Source of the DNA: Mesotaenium endlicherianum
Taxonomy: Eukaryota; Streptophyta; Zygnematophyceae; Zygnematales; Mesotaeniaceae
Assembly (NCBI GenBank): GCA_009602735.1
Contig: WELA01005055.1
Coordinates: 5,822-69,821, forward strand
DNA: 64,000 bases
Direction: 5' to 3'
Below, piece by piece: positions 11,034 to 22,107 of this stretch. Below the pieces are notes generated by a model. The model worked only from the letters and a program-made list of their open reading frames with translations, did no database searches and was not told the DNA's origin. The translations under genes were made by a program, and so were the position numbers. The number at the start of each line of letters is the position of its first letter. Position 1 is the first letter of the stretch.

Positions 11034-12893
11034 GTGAATCCAAGAACCTTAAGGCATAAAGCCTATGTGGAAGTAAGAGACTTCCGTCCTACTTCTGAGA
11101 ACTTGGGTTCTGTGGTTCAGGTGAATAGAAATTCCCAAGCAAATTGGGGATTGAGGCCTGTGAGGGCTGCCGGTGCTCAACCTGGAAGGGGACCCGGAGA
11201 AATTCAACTGTACATGCAGTTGAGGAGTGGAAGACTCTACTACCCTGTGGAGCCTGCGGAAGGTTCTGATTCAAGCCAGAGTCCACGAGAAAGTGAGACA
11301 TCTGAGCACACGGATAACCTGTGGAGTGAGCAACCGTCGAGAGACGAGTCTCGCCATACTGCCACGAACGGTGAAAATCCGTATTACGCGCGAGCTTTTG
11401 TACCCAATTCGGGCAGAGAGCACGACGTGTGGGATAAAGATAGTGAGTCTTGGTCACCACTCGAAATGACTGGTGATGATAAGGATGAAAATCCTAAGTT
11501 CAAGCTGTCTACAATGTGCTTTAGTGGACGAACCAGTGGAAATAGTCTCACTTTCGAAGAGTTTGATGAGATCTATTGGGCTGACTTCTTTGAGAAAATC
11601 CGAAAAGATTCTTCTTACACTCAGTCAGTCGCTTTTATAAGCTTGGTTCAGTACTTGGACAAGGATGCCTTGTTGCTGTATCGCCAATTTCGGAAGGATG
11701 AGAACCTTACCCAGGAATGGGCGTTTGACGAGCAAAAGAAGGCGAGAGATTTGAAAATCCAGAAAGAGGCTGCGAAAGCCCGCCTGTCCGCTTTGTCATC
11801 AAGAAGGGCGATACCTGCTGCACCTGTTGAGAGCGTAGACTTAGTTGCACTAACACAAGAATTAACAGATGCCATGAAGCAACTCACTGAGGGTCAGCAG
11901 CGAGCGGCTACTCGAGATGATGATGCTGGATCTGTCGCAGAATTGCGTAAAGTGTGTGCAGAATTGTCTGAAAAGATTGCTAATGCTCGGGAACGAGTAA
12001 CACGCAGAGCTGCACCTGTTACAGGGCAGCATGGTGATAGTGTCACCACGGAAGCAAGCCATGCACAAGCATTGGCTAGTTGCCGTAGGGATATGGAGGC
12101 TGGGGATGACCAGTTAGACTCTGAGCACTGTCTGCGTCGTTTCTTTAAGTTGCTTGAAGCAACATTCCCAGAGGATCGCAGTCTTAAAGTGCACCGCTGT
12201 GTGCATTTTGTCCGTCAGAAGAACGAGACAGTGATGGAGGTCAAATCCAGATTGGTAGACCTTGCCAAGAAGGCAGGAATCTATGAGCCTAGGATTGTGG
12301 CTGACAAATTCTTATTGTGTCTGGGTAAAGACACAGATCGGGAGGTCAGGCCGCACCTGTCTGCGAAACGCGGAATCGACTGGAACATCGACGAGGCTGC
12401 TGAAATAGCACGCAATGTCGAGGAAGGTAAAGTCTGGTACAAGGAGGCTTCCAGGACGCTTATGGCTCCTGAGAGAAGGGAGGAATCCTTTCAGCCCAAG
12501 GCCAATAGCTCTAATTTTCAGTTTAAGAAAAAGAGCGGGTCTTTCAATAGGTTTGCTAAGCACGCCAACACTGCTGAGACAGCAGAGGGCTGTTGGAACT
12601 GCGGGAAATCAGGACATCAGAAGAGAGATTGTCCGTACCCGGATGCTAAGCAATTGTCTGCTAGCAAGGCGCAGGTATGCGCACATTGCAGTAAAAAGGG
12701 ACACTCAGAAGATGAGTGTTGGTCCAAGAACCCAAATCTGAAACCACCATGGGCTAATGCTGCCACGAAAGAGGCAGATAATGGTAAGAAAAAGGAGAAA
12801 GATAACTCTGGTAACCGGAAGGGTAATCAGAAGTATGATGCTATGAGTGCAGAAATTGCAGAGTTGAAAGCTCAATTTGCAAGACTCAATGTG

Positions 12894-12894
12894 N
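12894..12894. other. Scaffold join (single N)
   Basis: One N with the 7-base sequence caatgtg on both sides, which looks like unmerged contig ends. Confidence 0.8.
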
Positions 12895-13310
12895 CAATGT
12901 GCCTAATGTCTGATACGATGCAGATGTGGCCAAAAAGACCGTCTGCAAAGGCGAGAAGCTGACGCCTGAGAAGGCCGTGGCTGCAACGGCTACGGAGCGC
13001 GCAGATCATGACCGTCTGGTTCCAAGGAATGCTGGGAAGCTTCCTCAGACCTTTCGAGTCACTCTCGATGAGAACGAGATTGCGCAGCTACGACAAGCCA
13101 AGCCTGGGCCACAAAAGACATTTAGTTTTTCGCTGGAAAAGCTGAAAGCTCTGGTGGAACAGCGGATTCAGCACATTCCTTGTCTTTCACTCGCTGATCT
13201 GCGTCTTACATACCCTTTCACGATTGAGGAAGCTAGACAGCAGCTGGACCTAGCCGAGGAAGGCGCGAACAACGTTTCGCTGCCTACTAATTTCAGCACT
13301 GTGAGAGTGC

Positions 13311-13315
13311 AGAAC
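13311..13315. repeat. Target-site duplication of element B (left copy)
   Basis: agaac directly before the 5' LTR; the same five bases follow the 3' LTR at 22108-22112. Confidence 0.9.
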
Positions 13316-14032
13316 TGTAATGAATCAGTATATTAGTGGATATAATATTCATTTAAATCTAATAGTTAATTAAGTTCAGCCTGCTGAACTTTAGTTAATA
13401 ATCAGTCTGCTGGACTTTACATAATTATCAGTTTAATGACTCGGCCGAAAGCAGCAGGCTGAAGTCAACTTAAGTCAGTTTGCTGACACATTCTTTGACA
13501 GCCAGCTGACTTCCGTGCTCGGTAGCAGCGAACTGCCTTGATATGCATCTAAGTGCGATATGCTAGATGAATAGCCAGATGACATCCCTATGATGGATGG
13601 CTATTCGGGATGATGGGAGATGGCGGTGGATTTGGTTAACCGAGGTCCTACCAACGTGGTTAACTCCCGGGTAGGCGGTGCCATCGCACTGACCGTTGAA
13701 CAGTAAACTCATTCCATGTACATATGCTAGGCATTGCTCTCGAGTTCGGCATTCGGAAACGAGGCCAACAATCTTGTATAGCTTAGAGAGAGATCTGAAT
13801 CCAAGGCGAGAAGCCATTGATACGCACTGTCTTCTAACCTTGCTTATGTATGAGTTTATTGATTTGCATCATTGATGCTAGTTTACTCGCATTTGACTTA
13901 CGAGTATTATTCCCTGCTAGTGTATTGTCCTTTGCCGTTTAACTAGTTAACGGAAATACCATAAAGATTACTTGCTGATATAAAGATCTTTATTAATTGT
14001 TAATCGCCTATTTGGTAAGTCGATTCATTTCA
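13316..14032 (+). repeat. Element B 5' LTR
   Basis: 717 bases starting TG and ending CA. Near its right end it holds a TATA-like stretch inside the perfect palindrome ataaagatctttat, and a consensus splice-donor sequence gtaagt at 14015-14020. The reverse-strand open frame in it is not thought to be a gene. Confidence 0.93.
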
Positions 14033-14033
14033 G

Positions 14034-14045
14034 TGGTATCGGAGC
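14034..14045 (+). promoter_or_regulatory. Element B primer-binding site
   Basis: tggtatcggagc lies one base after the LTR end. It differs by one base from the tggtatcagagc used by many plant LTR elements for priming by initiator methionine tRNA. Confidence 0.8.
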
Positions 14046-14066
14046 AGTTATCACAGTCTTCTTTGT

Positions 14067-15545
14067 ATGGTAAGGACAAGGTCTCAAACTAGCAACTCCC
14101 GAGACATGGAGAACCAGGATAACGAGAATGTCGAAAACCAGGCGGAAAGCCATGTAGCGGGAAACCGTACCTATTCGGAAGCAGTAGCGGATACTGCAGC
14201 TAGGGAGGCAGCAGATGAGGCAGCTGCTATTGCCTCAGTCGCAGCTCAGCAAGCTGAGGAGGAGATAGCCAGACTAGAAGCTGAACAAGTAGCAAAGGCC
14301 GCTGAAGATATACAAAGGAGGGAAGGACAGCCAGCTGACGAGCGCACTGTTGAAGAACTTATGGCATCAAGGGCCAATGTTCTGAACCCACCTCCTGCCG
14401 TACAACTCAATGTACCCCTAGGTCAAATACGTGACCGGCTGAATGCGGCAGGAATTGCTGCTGCAGGAGCAAGAGGGATTGTTGAGGACACTACTCAGCG
14501 AGTAGATGCCAATGCTGCTGCTGCATTTGCTAATCTACCACCCCAAAATGTAGACTTGGGAGCATTGTTCGTTCAGATGCAGTCGCAAATGGCGACCATG
14601 TATCAGTCCCAGCAGGAGGACAAAAGAATCATAATGTCCCTACTCCGGGACAGAGACCAACTGGGGTCTCACACCACTAGTGGTGGTGGCCGAGGGCCTA
14701 GTAAGCCCAAGCCGAAACCTCCCCAGGACTATGATCCTGAGGGAAACAGAAAATATTACCTGATCAAGTTTCTCGCGGATGTTGAGCAGTGGCTGGAGAA
14801 CTACCCAGAACTGCAAGATTACGAGAAGGTCAGGCACACCGGTGCGCTACTGAAAGGCAGTGCCGCAGACTGGTGGCTTTACTGGAAGGAAGAGCGTAAG
14901 GCTCGGCAACTCGGTGACCCTACGTGGGTAGAGTTTGTCGAGAAGTTGCATGAGAAGTTTGATGTCATCAACCAGCAGGAGAAAGCTATCTATGCGATGA
15001 TCTCCCTGACACTGAAGCAGACCACTTCAGTTGCTGAGTTTGCTCAAAAGTTCCAAGAGAACATGATGAAGCAGCCTGATTTGCCAGAACGGTATAGGAT
15101 AGCATACTTCAGGTATGGCTTGAAATCCGAGGTCTCTGGTCATTTTGCTGAGAAAAAGTATGAGAAACTGGCTGACTTGATCCAGGATGCTGACGCCTGG
15201 GATCAGCAGCAGTTCAATCACAAGCGCCAGAGTAACGCTTTGGTGTCTAAGATTGTCAAAAAGCCCCACGGTTCCTACAATGCAGTTGAAGGAGACCAGG
15301 CTGAGGATAATCAGGGTGATGAATATGAGTATGAGTACAATGCTATTCAGTCTAGAGGTAGAGGTGGTCCCTCTCGAGGTGGCTATGGAAGGGGTGGTGG
15401 TAGGACTAAGCCGAGACCAGCCTCAGCAAAATCTACTTGCTACCATTGTCAGCAGAAAGGCCACTACAGAGAACAGTGTCCGGTCAAGCACCTGCCTAAG
15501 GTCGAGAGAAAAGACCAGCCTTTAAAAGACAGCAACAGTCAGTAA
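14067..15545 (+). CDS. Element B gag (492 residues)
   Basis: Gag forms the particle that packages the element RNA. An alanine- and glutamate-rich, coiled-coil-like amino terminus (about 1-180) precedes a retrotransposon gag (capsid) domain at about 225-400, which includes [14 protein letters not shown]. An RGG-like glycine/arginine stretch leads to a single zinc knuckle, [14 protein letters not shown], near residues 462-475. The frame starts 33 bases after the primer-binding site and overlaps the pol frame at its end. The protein is identical to that of element C. Confidence 0.92.
   Translation: MVRTRSQTSNSRDMENQDNENVENQAESHVAGNRTYSEAVADTAAREAADEAAAIASVAAQQAEEEIARLEAEQVAKAAEDIQRREGQPADERTVEELMASRANVLNPPPAVQLNVPLGQIRDRLNAAGIAAAGARGIVEDTTQRVDANAAAAFANLPPQNVDLGALFVQMQSQMATMYQSQQEDKRIIMSLLRDRDQLGSHTTSGGGRGPSKPKPKPPQDYDPEGNRKYYLIKFLADVEQWLENYPELQDYEKVRHTGALLKGSAADWWLYWKEERKARQLGDPTWVEFVEKLHEKFDVINQQEKAIYAMISLTLKQTTSVAEFAQKFQENMMKQPDLPERYRIAYFRYGLKSEVSGHFAEKKYEKLADLIQDADAWDQQQFNHKRQSNALVSKIVKKPHGSYNAVEGDQAEDNQGDEYEYEYNAIQSRGRGGPSRGGYGRGGGRTKPRPASAKSTCYHCQQKGHYREQCPVKHLPKVERKDQPLKDSNSQ
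15521..15527 (+). promoter_or_regulatory. Canonical -1 slippery heptamer at the gag/pol overlap
   Basis: The sequence ttt aaa a is read as t tta aaa in the gag frame, 18 bases before the gag stop. It fits the X XXY YYZ rule for -1 ribosomal frameshifting, and pol is in the -1 frame relative to gag. Programmed gag-pol frameshifting is known in Ty3/gypsy and retroviral families; its use here is inferred. Confidence 0.7.
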
Positions 15546-15613
15546 TCCAGTCTACTGACTGTGAGGATGCTAGAGATAGTGAGTCGTCACTAGCTGCCCT
15601 CGTAGCAGGTATT

Positions 15614-18600
15614 ATGGGTCCTGCTGAACTGGATTCACTATGCATGCCTGACAACCAGATAAAGGAGACCATCAGCAATATAGACGTCCAGAGAGTGCAC
15701 ACTCTGGATGCTCTTGTTCCACCTGATGTCCAACATTTCTTTGCTACGTCAGGAGAACAATGCGAAAGTCAGGAAAAGACAGTCCCCCCTATCCTACTGC
15801 ATTGCATGATTGCAGGTAGGAAGGTGAGGGCATTTGTTGACGGAGGGGCGTCACATACTTTTATCCACAAGGACTTAGTTAAGCGGCTAAGGCTGCCTAC
15901 TGTCACCCAAGGGAATAGAAAAATATTCCTTGGAGATGCCTCAAGTATCCCGGGAGGAGTTATAACCAAGCCTATTGAGGTCCAGTTAGGTTCTGGCATT
16001 GCAGTTCTAACTGAAACGCTTACATTTGAGGTACTCAACACTGGCTTTTATGATCTCGTGCTAGGCAGGTCCTGGCTTAATAGACATCAAGCTGAAGTGT
16101 GTTGGAGCAGAGGTACAGTTAAAGTGAGAGGAGCCAGTGATGGGCAGACTGACTTGGCACCCACCAGTGCTCTTCCTCTTGTCCTGTGTGGATGGCAAAT
16201 GAAGGAAAAGAAGAGGCTTCCAGAAGGATGCAAGTTGCTGAATGCAATGGAGTTCGTCAAAAGCTGGAACCAGAAGGAAGACAGAATGTTCTGTCTGCTG
16301 CTAAGAGAGGTACCTCCTCAACCTGAAGAAGTGGTTGAGAAAAAGGTACACCCTCCGGAACACCCTACTGCTGCAAACATTGTTGCTCAGTACACGGATG
16401 TGTTTAATATGCCTCCAGGACTACCCCCTAAGCGGGAAGTAGATCATAGGATTGATTTATTACCTGGTAGCCAGCCACCCTGGCAACGCACGTATGGCTT
16501 GTCTTATTTGGAGAGTGAGGAGTTGAAAACACAGATTGCAGAGCTGGAGGAAAATGGTTACATTTCTCCCAGTAAATCACCGTACGGCGCACCTATCCTA
16601 TTTGTTAAGAAAAAGGATGGCAGTATGCGGATGTGTGTGGATTACAGAGCCCTGAACAGAATTACAGTAAAGAACAAGTATGCTTTACCCAGAATCGAGG
16701 ACTTGCTTGATACCCTGTCTGGCGCTAAGGTGTTCAGTAAGATAGATCTCAAGAGTGGTTATCATCAAATCAGAATTGCTGAGGGGGATGAACACAAGAC
16801 TGCTTTCCGCACACGTTATGGACACTATGAGTTCAACGTGATGCCATTTGGACTGACTAATGCTCCTGCTACCTTTATGGGTGCTATGAATGACATTTTC
16901 AGACCTTATTTGGATAAGTTTGTGCAAGTTTTCCTGGATGATATTTTAATTTTCTCTAAAGATGAAGCTCAGCACACTGAACACTTAAAGAAAGTGCTGG
17001 ACACTCTGCGGAAAAATCACTTGTATGCTAAAATGAGCAAGTGTGATTTCTTTAAGGAAAGTATTGAATTCTTAGGCCACGTTGTCAGTAAAGAGGGCAT
17101 CAGTGTGGATCCTAAGAAAGTCCAGACCATAAGGGACTGGCCAGTACCACAGTCTGTCTCTGAAGTTAGATCCTTCCTCGGGTTGGCTAACTACTATAGG
17201 AGATTTATTGAGAATTATTCCACAAAGGCCAGTAAACTGACTGACCTTACTAAGAAAGACATCGGGTATGTGTGGGGGGAAGAGCAGCAGGCTGCCTTCC
17301 AGACCCTTAAAGATGCCCTTTGTTCTGCCCCAGTGCTAGCCGTGTATGACCCCAGCAAACCGGTGCAGGTGGTTACTGATGCCTCTGATTTTGCCATGGG
17401 TGCTATTTTGTTGCAGCCTGCTGACAAAACCACAAAGGATGGTAAGGTACGGCAGGAGTGGCATCCTGTGTTGTATGAGTCTATGAAATTTAATCCAGCG
17501 GAGATTAATTACTCAGTGCATGATAAAGAGCTGCTAGCTATCATTCATGTACTCAAACAGTGGAGAGCATACTTACATGGTAAAGCTTTTAAGGTGATTA
17601 CAGATCATCTAGCTCTGACCCACTTTCAGAAGAAGTCCAAGCTGTCGAGGAGGGAGAACCGCTGGAGCCAGATGCTGGAGCAGTTCCAAGTCCAGATCGA
17701 CTACAAACCAGGGAAGTTGAATCCTGCTGATGCACTCTCTAGAAGACCTGACTTGCAAGAAAGGAACTTTAGTCAGCATGCTGTAGATAAAGTCCTGTGT
17801 GCACTCACTTCACTAAAGGTGAAAAAGTCCTTCCTTGAACAACTTAGGAAAGCCTACCTTTCTGACCCAACATTTGAGCCCAGCCCCACTACTGGTATGT
17901 GTCGTGCTACCGCACTCGGGTATAAGCTCAAGGGAGGGGTCTGGGTGACTGAAACCACTTCAGGCAGGCTGAAGCTGGTCATTCCTAATAATTTGGAAAT
18001 AAGGTCTCTCTTACTGAGTCAAGCTCATGACAGTCTCCTGGGTGGACATTTGGGGCAGGCCAAAACTGTTGGCAAACTGGCAAAACATTATCATTGGGAG
18101 GGGTTACCCCGGGAGGTCTTGAAATATGTCAAGTCCTGTGACCAGTGTCAGAGAAATAAGTCTCGGCACACACCACCCGGAGGTCTCTTGCAACCGCTAC
18201 CCATCCCAGCGGGACGCTGGGAAACTATATCCATGGACTGGGTGGTCTCACTACCAAGAACTGCCAACGGGCATGATTCAATACTGGTAGTCGTGGATAA
18301 ACTGACAAAAATGGTCATTTTTATCCCCACAACTGTCAAAGTGACTGCACTCGAAACAGCGAGACAGTTTTACAACCATGTAGTATGCCAACATGGGCTC
18401 CCTTCTAATATCATCTCAGACAGAGACTCAAAATTCACCTCTAAGTTCTGGAGAGCTTTAATGGGGTTAATGGGAGTCAAACAGCTGCTCAGCACAGCAA
18501 ACCACCCTCAGACTGATGGGCAGACTGAAAGAACTAACCGAGTTCTGCAGGAGGTGCTGAGAGCATATATTAACCAAAAACAAGATAATTGGGATGACCT

Positions 18601-19330
18601 GTTGCCTCAAATTCAGTTTGCGGTCAACAGTGCGGTGCACGCGTCAACGGGCAAAACTCCTTTTGAACTCAGCCTGGGTAGAGTCCCTAAGTCTCCTCTA
18701 GATGTGCTAGGGGAATCTTTAACTCACCCTGAAGGGATTGACAACCCGGTCTCCCTCCAGTTAACTCAGGAGTTTGCTGACACCCTGTCAGAAGTCCAAC
18801 GAAACTTGCACACGGCCCAAGAAAACCAACAAAAATACGCTAATCAACACCGTCGGGAACTGACATTTTCCAAGGGGGATTTAGTCAAACTGCATTCTCA
18901 GCACCTGTACCTCCCTGGTGTGGTCAAGAAAAAGCTTGGCCCTGTCTGGGTCGGTCCATATTCGGTGGTCCGTCGTGTCGGTCAGAATGCTTACAAACTG
19001 AACATGTCAGCTGAATACAAGGGGCACCCGGTCTTTAATGTCTCCTTCCTGGAACCGTACATCAAAGGTGATACACTGTTCACAGGTCGGTTCCCTGTCC
19101 AACCGGGACCGGTCCCCGCTGTCCGGGACGGCGACCCTGAGGAATATGAGGTCGATGAGATTTTAGACGCTCGCTCGGTCCGTCGATCGTCTAAATATGT
19201 CATGAAATACCTCATTCGATGGAAGGGTTACGATGCCTCTGGGGACACTTGGGAGTTTAAGGACCACTTGACCAATGCCAAAGGGGCGTTGACACGGTTC
19301 CACCTTCGGGCCGCTGGAGTCCCTCCATAA
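15614..19330 (+). CDS. Element B pol polyprotein (1238 residues from the first Met)
   Basis: Domains in order are aspartic protease ([11 protein letters not shown] near residue 75), reverse transcriptase (VDYRALN, and FLDDIL near 438), RNase H (VVTDASDF near 586, DHLAL), zinc-binding HHCC region (about 800-845) and integrase core (about 870-1000, with [12 protein letters not shown] and [10 protein letters not shown]). A chromodomain follows at about 1178-1236, with [17 protein letters not shown]. The chromodomain places the element among chromoviruses, whose integrases steer insertion to marked chromatin. The open frame extends upstream of this Met into gag, so expression probably depends on frameshifting. 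Confidence 0.93.
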   Translation: MGPAELDSLCMPDNQIKETISNIDVQRVHTLDALVPPDVQHFFATSGEQCESQEKTVPPILLHCMIAGRKVRAFVDGGASHTFIHKDLVKRLRLPTVTQGNRKIFLGDASSIPGGVITKPIEVQLGSGIAVLTETLTFEVLNTGFYDLVLGRSWLNRHQAEVCWSRGTVKVRGASDGQTDLAPTSALPLVLCGWQMKEKKRLPEGCKLLNAMEFVKSWNQKEDRMFCLLLREVPPQPEEVVEKKVHPPEHPTAANIVAQYTDVFNMPPGLPPKREVDHRIDLLPGSQPPWQRTYGLSYLESEELKTQIAELEENGYISPSKSPYGAPILFVKKKDGSMRMCVDYRALNRITVKNKYALPRIEDLLDTLSGAKVFSKIDLKSGYHQIRIAEGDEHKTAFRTRYGHYEFNVMPFGLTNAPATFMGAMNDIFRPYLDKFVQVFLDDILIFSKDEAQHTEHLKKVLDTLRKNHLYAKMSKCDFFKESIEFLGHVVSKEGISVDPKKVQTIRDWPVPQSVSEVRSFLGLANYYRRFIENYSTKASKLTDLTKKDIGYVWGEEQQAAFQTLKDALCSAPVLAVYDPSKPVQVVTDASDFAMGAILLQPADKTTKDGKVRQEWHPVLYESMKFNPAEINYSVHDKELLAIIHVLKQWRAYLHGKAFKVITDHLALTHFQKKSKLSRRENRWSQMLEQFQVQIDYKPGKLNPADALSRRPDLQERNFSQHAVDKVLCALTSLKVKKSFLEQLRKAYLSDPTFEPSPTTGMCRATALGYKLKGGVWVTETTSGRLKLVIPNNLEIRSLLLSQAHDSLLGGHLGQAKTVGKLAKHYHWEGLPREVLKYVKSCDQCQRNKSRHTPPGGLLQPLPIPAGRWETISMDWVVSLPRTANGHDSILVVVDKLTKMVIFIPTTVKVTALETARQFYNHVVCQHGLPSNIISDRDSKFTSKFWRALMGLMGVKQLLSTANHPQTDGQTERTNRVLQEVLRAYINQKQDNWDDLLPQIQFAVNSAVHASTGKTPFELSLGRVPKSPLDVLGESLTHPEGIDNPVSLQLTQEFADTLSEVQRNLHTAQENQQKYANQHRRELTFSKGDLVKLHSQHLYLPGVVKKKLGPVWVGPYSVVRRVGQNAYKLNMSAEYKGHPVFNVSFLEPYIKGDTLFTGRFPVQPGPVPAVRDGDPEEYEVDEILDARSVRRSSKYVMKYLIRWKGYDASGDTWEFKDHLTNAKGALTRFHLRAAGVPP

Positions 19331-19573
19331 CTGTCATTTCAGTTGACACGGGAAGGTGACAGGCGGTCCTGTCTCCATTTAAGTTGGAGGGGAAAATATA
19401 TGACAGTTAGTGAGCGAGAGCGATAAAAACACACTCATACGTTTATGTGTAGCGCATCGCAACTACGTCAACTTTTAGCAATCATCCTGTAAGGTAAACA
19501 GCAGCGAAGCCACTATACTAAATACTAACATACTTCCTGCAATCCCTATGACAAAGGTCCATATCCTACTAAC
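19331..19573 (+). other. Element B pol-ORF3 spacer with splice-acceptor-like signals
   Basis: Short non-coding spacer. A perfect branch-point-like heptamer tactaac occurs at 19567-19573, 22 bases before an AG at 19595-19596, and ATG follows two bases later (19598). This is suggestive of a spliced message for ORF3. Confidence 0.55.
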
Positions 19574-21274
19574 TTGTGCCCTGGTTACATGTGCAGGATG
19601 GCGCCCACCACACAAAAGGAGGACAGAAAGCGCAAGGCAGAAGAAGCCAGGAGGACAATGGAGCAATACCAGAAGGAGCTGGCGGCGACGTCCCTCACCA
19701 GGAGAGAACAAGAAAGGGTCCGCAAACAACAAGAGGCGGCAGAAGAGGCACAGAGGAAGAAGGATCAGGAAGCGGAAAACCTCAGGAAGGCTGAGGAGGA
19801 GAGACAGAAGAAACAGCAAGAAGAAGCGGCAGCGGCAGAAGAGGAGAAAAGAAAAAAGATTGAAGCGGACAGACAGAAGAGCTTGGCCACTTACAGGTAT
19901 ACTGTGGTGGGTGGCCAAAACTTCGATAACCTGAAGGAAGCATTGCTGGCAGCCCAGGAGATCAACAGGCTGGAACAGACAACACTGCTACAGAAGGAAG
20001 GAGCTACAGCACTGGACAGGTACATCGAGACACACACCGGCGTGGTCCTTTACGAAGATTATGCTAAGATGGTGGGCTATACAGCAGAGCAGGCCCGGTA
20101 TCTCGCAGATGATTCAGAGGACAAGCCGGTCCCCATACCGGGAATAGTGGGAGATCAGAGACTCATCCGGATGGTGAGCATGCGGCCCGATAGCTTTAAG
20201 GATACGGTATTCTACCTCACACTCCTGCCAGCTTACAATGAAGTTGAGAGAAGGAGCTGGGAGTACTTGGCCAGGGAAGCAGGACAGCAGATGTTCTCTC
20301 CCCACTGGTTCCCGTGTAAACTGAGGAAGGCTGAGCACGGACCCCAGTACTACCAGCAGCCAACAGACTGGAGGTGGATGACCGTCACAAATAAGAAGCA
20401 GGAGTGTGACCGAGCCCAACCGGATGACTTCCACTATGGCCTAGACGGCTATCTCATCCTACCACCTCACATTGCCCCTTGGGACCCCAGGCTGAATGGA
20501 TGCCTGAGCAATATGAATGCAGAGACCAAGGAACATAGGAGGAGGGGAAGAGACTACTTCTCTAAGGGAAAGCATGCCTTTGTCAAATGGGCAAAGAATG
20601 CAGGCCGGATAGATATCAGTAGGCTGAAGGCCAAGCAACCTCCAGCGCGCCCTAAGAAAGGGAGGTCGGTAGACTACTCCATGTCTACTAGGGAGCAGGA
20701 CGACTTAGTGGACGAGACCCCTACTCTCTCCGAGGAGGAGGATGAGGAGGCTGAGGAAGAAGAACAGGGCAGAGGAGAAGCATCAGCAGCAGGTACTCAG
20801 GATACCCAGGGACAGGTAGGGGCGCTTCTTAAAGAACCACGATCAGGTGTTTGGAATGTGATCCCCGTTATGGCGACTACTGGACCCCGCGCTCGCTCCC
20901 ACAGCCCACCTGCCCAAGCAGGGGAAGAAGCTGATCTGACTGTATTGGGCAGCAGACACAGGCAGAAATCCCCAGAGGACAGGGGTGCCAGAAGAGGGAC
21001 ACGCGGGTGGGCCAGAGGTATGCCAGCCTCCCCCTCCGCTCAGGGGCATGTACCTCTAGCCAATGTATTTCAGCATCCTACTGGAATGCCTGTCTATGTG
21101 GGCATCAACACCCAAGTGGTTGAAGAGCAGGCTACCATCCTTCGTTCTCCTCGAGGTCCAACTTTAGAGCAAACCGGGTTCTTTAGAAGGCCAGCTGACA
21201 GACCTAGAGGGCTGTCCAGATCTAGGTCCAGATCTCCGTCCCCTGATCCTGAAGCCCCAGGAACCACCCCTTAA
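19574..21274 (+). CDS. Element B ORF3: accessory protein of unknown function (566 residues)
   Basis: I do not recognise this family. The preferred start may be the internal Met at 19598 (MAPTTQ), which follows an AG acceptor-like site. Residues 10-100 are a highly charged coiled coil rich in Glu, Lys and Arg. A compact region follows (about 105-345) with landmarks VLYEDYAKMVGYT, RLIRMVSM, PHIAPWDPRLNG and YFSKGKHAFVKWAKN. An acidic stretch and a long low-complexity tail end in an arginine/serine run (SRSRSRSPSP). No signal peptide or membrane helix is seen, so it is not a classical envelope despite its env-like position. The compact region is also present, well diverged, in element E. Roles in nuclear import, RNA handling or host evasion are only guesses. 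Confidence 0.8.
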   Translation: MCPGYMCRMAPTTQKEDRKRKAEEARRTMEQYQKELAATSLTRREQERVRKQQEAAEEAQRKKDQEAENLRKAEEERQKKQQEEAAAAEEEKRKKIEADRQKSLATYRYTVVGGQNFDNLKEALLAAQEINRLEQTTLLQKEGATALDRYIETHTGVVLYEDYAKMVGYTAEQARYLADDSEDKPVPIPGIVGDQRLIRMVSMRPDSFKDTVFYLTLLPAYNEVERRSWEYLAREAGQQMFSPHWFPCKLRKAEHGPQYYQQPTDWRWMTVTNKKQECDRAQPDDFHYGLDGYLILPPHIAPWDPRLNGCLSNMNAETKEHRRRGRDYFSKGKHAFVKWAKNAGRIDISRLKAKQPPARPKKGRSVDYSMSTREQDDLVDETPTLSEEEDEEAEEEEQGRGEASAAGTQDTQGQVGALLKEPRSGVWNVIPVMATTGPRARSHSPPAQAGEEADLTVLGSRHRQKSPEDRGARRGTRGWARGMPASPSAQGHVPLANVFQHPTGMPVYVGINTQVVEEQATILRSPRGPTLEQTGFFRRPADRPRGLSRSRSRSPSPDPEAPGTTP

Positions 21275-21352
21275 GGTGACAGGCTGAAAAGATAGTCAGT
21301 AAGGGAGGCTGGTCAGGGTCAGTTTCTTTATTTAAAGCTTTTGCAGTTTAAT

Positions 21353-21387
21353 GTTGTCGAGGCGACAACAAGTTAAGTTGGAGGGAT
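21353..21387 (+). promoter_or_regulatory. Element B hairpin and polypurine tract
   Basis: gttgtcg / cgacaac forms a perfect 7-bp stem with loop agg (21353-21369). It is followed by the purine-rich tract before the 3' LTR, which should prime plus-strand DNA synthesis. Confidence 0.75.
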
Positions 21388-22107
21388 TGTAATGAATCAG
21401 TATTAGTGGATATAATATTCATTTAAATCTAACAGTTAATTAAGTTCAGCCTGCTGAACTTTAGTTAATAATCAGTCTGCTGGACTTTACATAATTATCA
21501 GTTTAATGACTCGGCCGAAAGCAGCAGGCTGAAGTCAACTTAAGTCAGCTTGCTGACACATTCTTTGACAGCCAGCTGACTTCCGTGCTCGGTAGCAGCG
21601 AACTGCCTTGATATGCATCTAAGTACGACCTGCTAGATGAATGGCCAGATGACATCCCCATGATGGATGGCTATTCGGGATGATGGGAGATGGCGGTGGA
21701 TTTGGTTAACCGAGGTCCTACCAACGTGGTTAACTCCCGGGTAGGCGGTGCCATCGCACTGACCGTTGAACAGTAAACTCATTCCATGTACATATGCTAG
21801 GCATTGCTCTCGAGTTCGGCATTCGGAAACGAGGCCAACTCTCTTGTACAGCTTACTGAGAGAGATCTGAATCCAAGGCTAGAAGCCATTGATACGCACT
21901 GTCTTCTAACCTTGCTTATGTATGAGTTTACTGATTTGCATTATTGATGCTAGTTTACTCTCATTTGACTGACGAGTATTATTCACTGCTAGTGCGTTGT
22001 CCTTTTTGCCGTTAAACAGTTAACGGAAAGGTACCATAAAGATTACTTGCTGATATAGAGATCTTTATTAATTGTTAATCGCCTATTTGGTAAGACGATT
22101 CATTTGA
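21388..22107 (+). repeat. Element B 3' LTR
   Basis: 720 bases, the same family as the 5' LTR but differing from it at a few percent of positions including small indels. The target duplication follows directly. Confidence 0.92.

Larger units (their letters stand above)
11034..13315 (+). pseudogene. Element A gag with two CCHC zinc knuckles (fossil)
   Basis: A long gag-like region. The first 250 codons have no recognisable domain and are followed by an alanine-rich helical stretch. A capsid-like segment at about 12080-12440 resembles retrotransposon gag in its helix pattern. Two zinc knuckles follow: CWNCGKSGHQKRDC (12591-12632) and CAHCSKKGHSEDEC (12678-12719). A lysine-rich tail leads to the insertion point of element B. 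A scaffold N lies at 12894. Gag proteins of this kind package the element RNA; the copy is a fossil. Confidence 0.75.
13316..22107 (+). mobile_element. Element B: chromodomain Ty3/gypsy LTR retrotransposon with a third ORF (looks whole)
   Basis: The element has LTRs at 13316-14032 and 21388-22107, a primer-binding site just inside the left LTR, gag, pol and an additional ORF3. A hairpin and a polypurine tract lie before the right LTR. It is flanked by the 5-bp duplication agaac and sits inside element A. The LTRs begin TGTAATGAATC and end close to GATTCATTTCA, an imperfect terminal inverted repeat. No break is seen in its three main frames. The internal part is nearly identical to element C, so it looks recent, yet its own two LTRs differ by a few percent. 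Confidence 0.95.

Noticed and set aside
19475-19918. Reverse-strand open frame in B and C that looks like a hydrophobic membrane protein
   Set aside because: It is the antisense shadow of the Lys/Glu-rich coiled coil of ORF3; such codons read backwards as Leu and Phe.
19574-21274. ORF3 as a viral envelope gene
   Set aside because: No signal peptide, cleavage site, fusion peptide or membrane helix; it is charged and partly disordered throughout.
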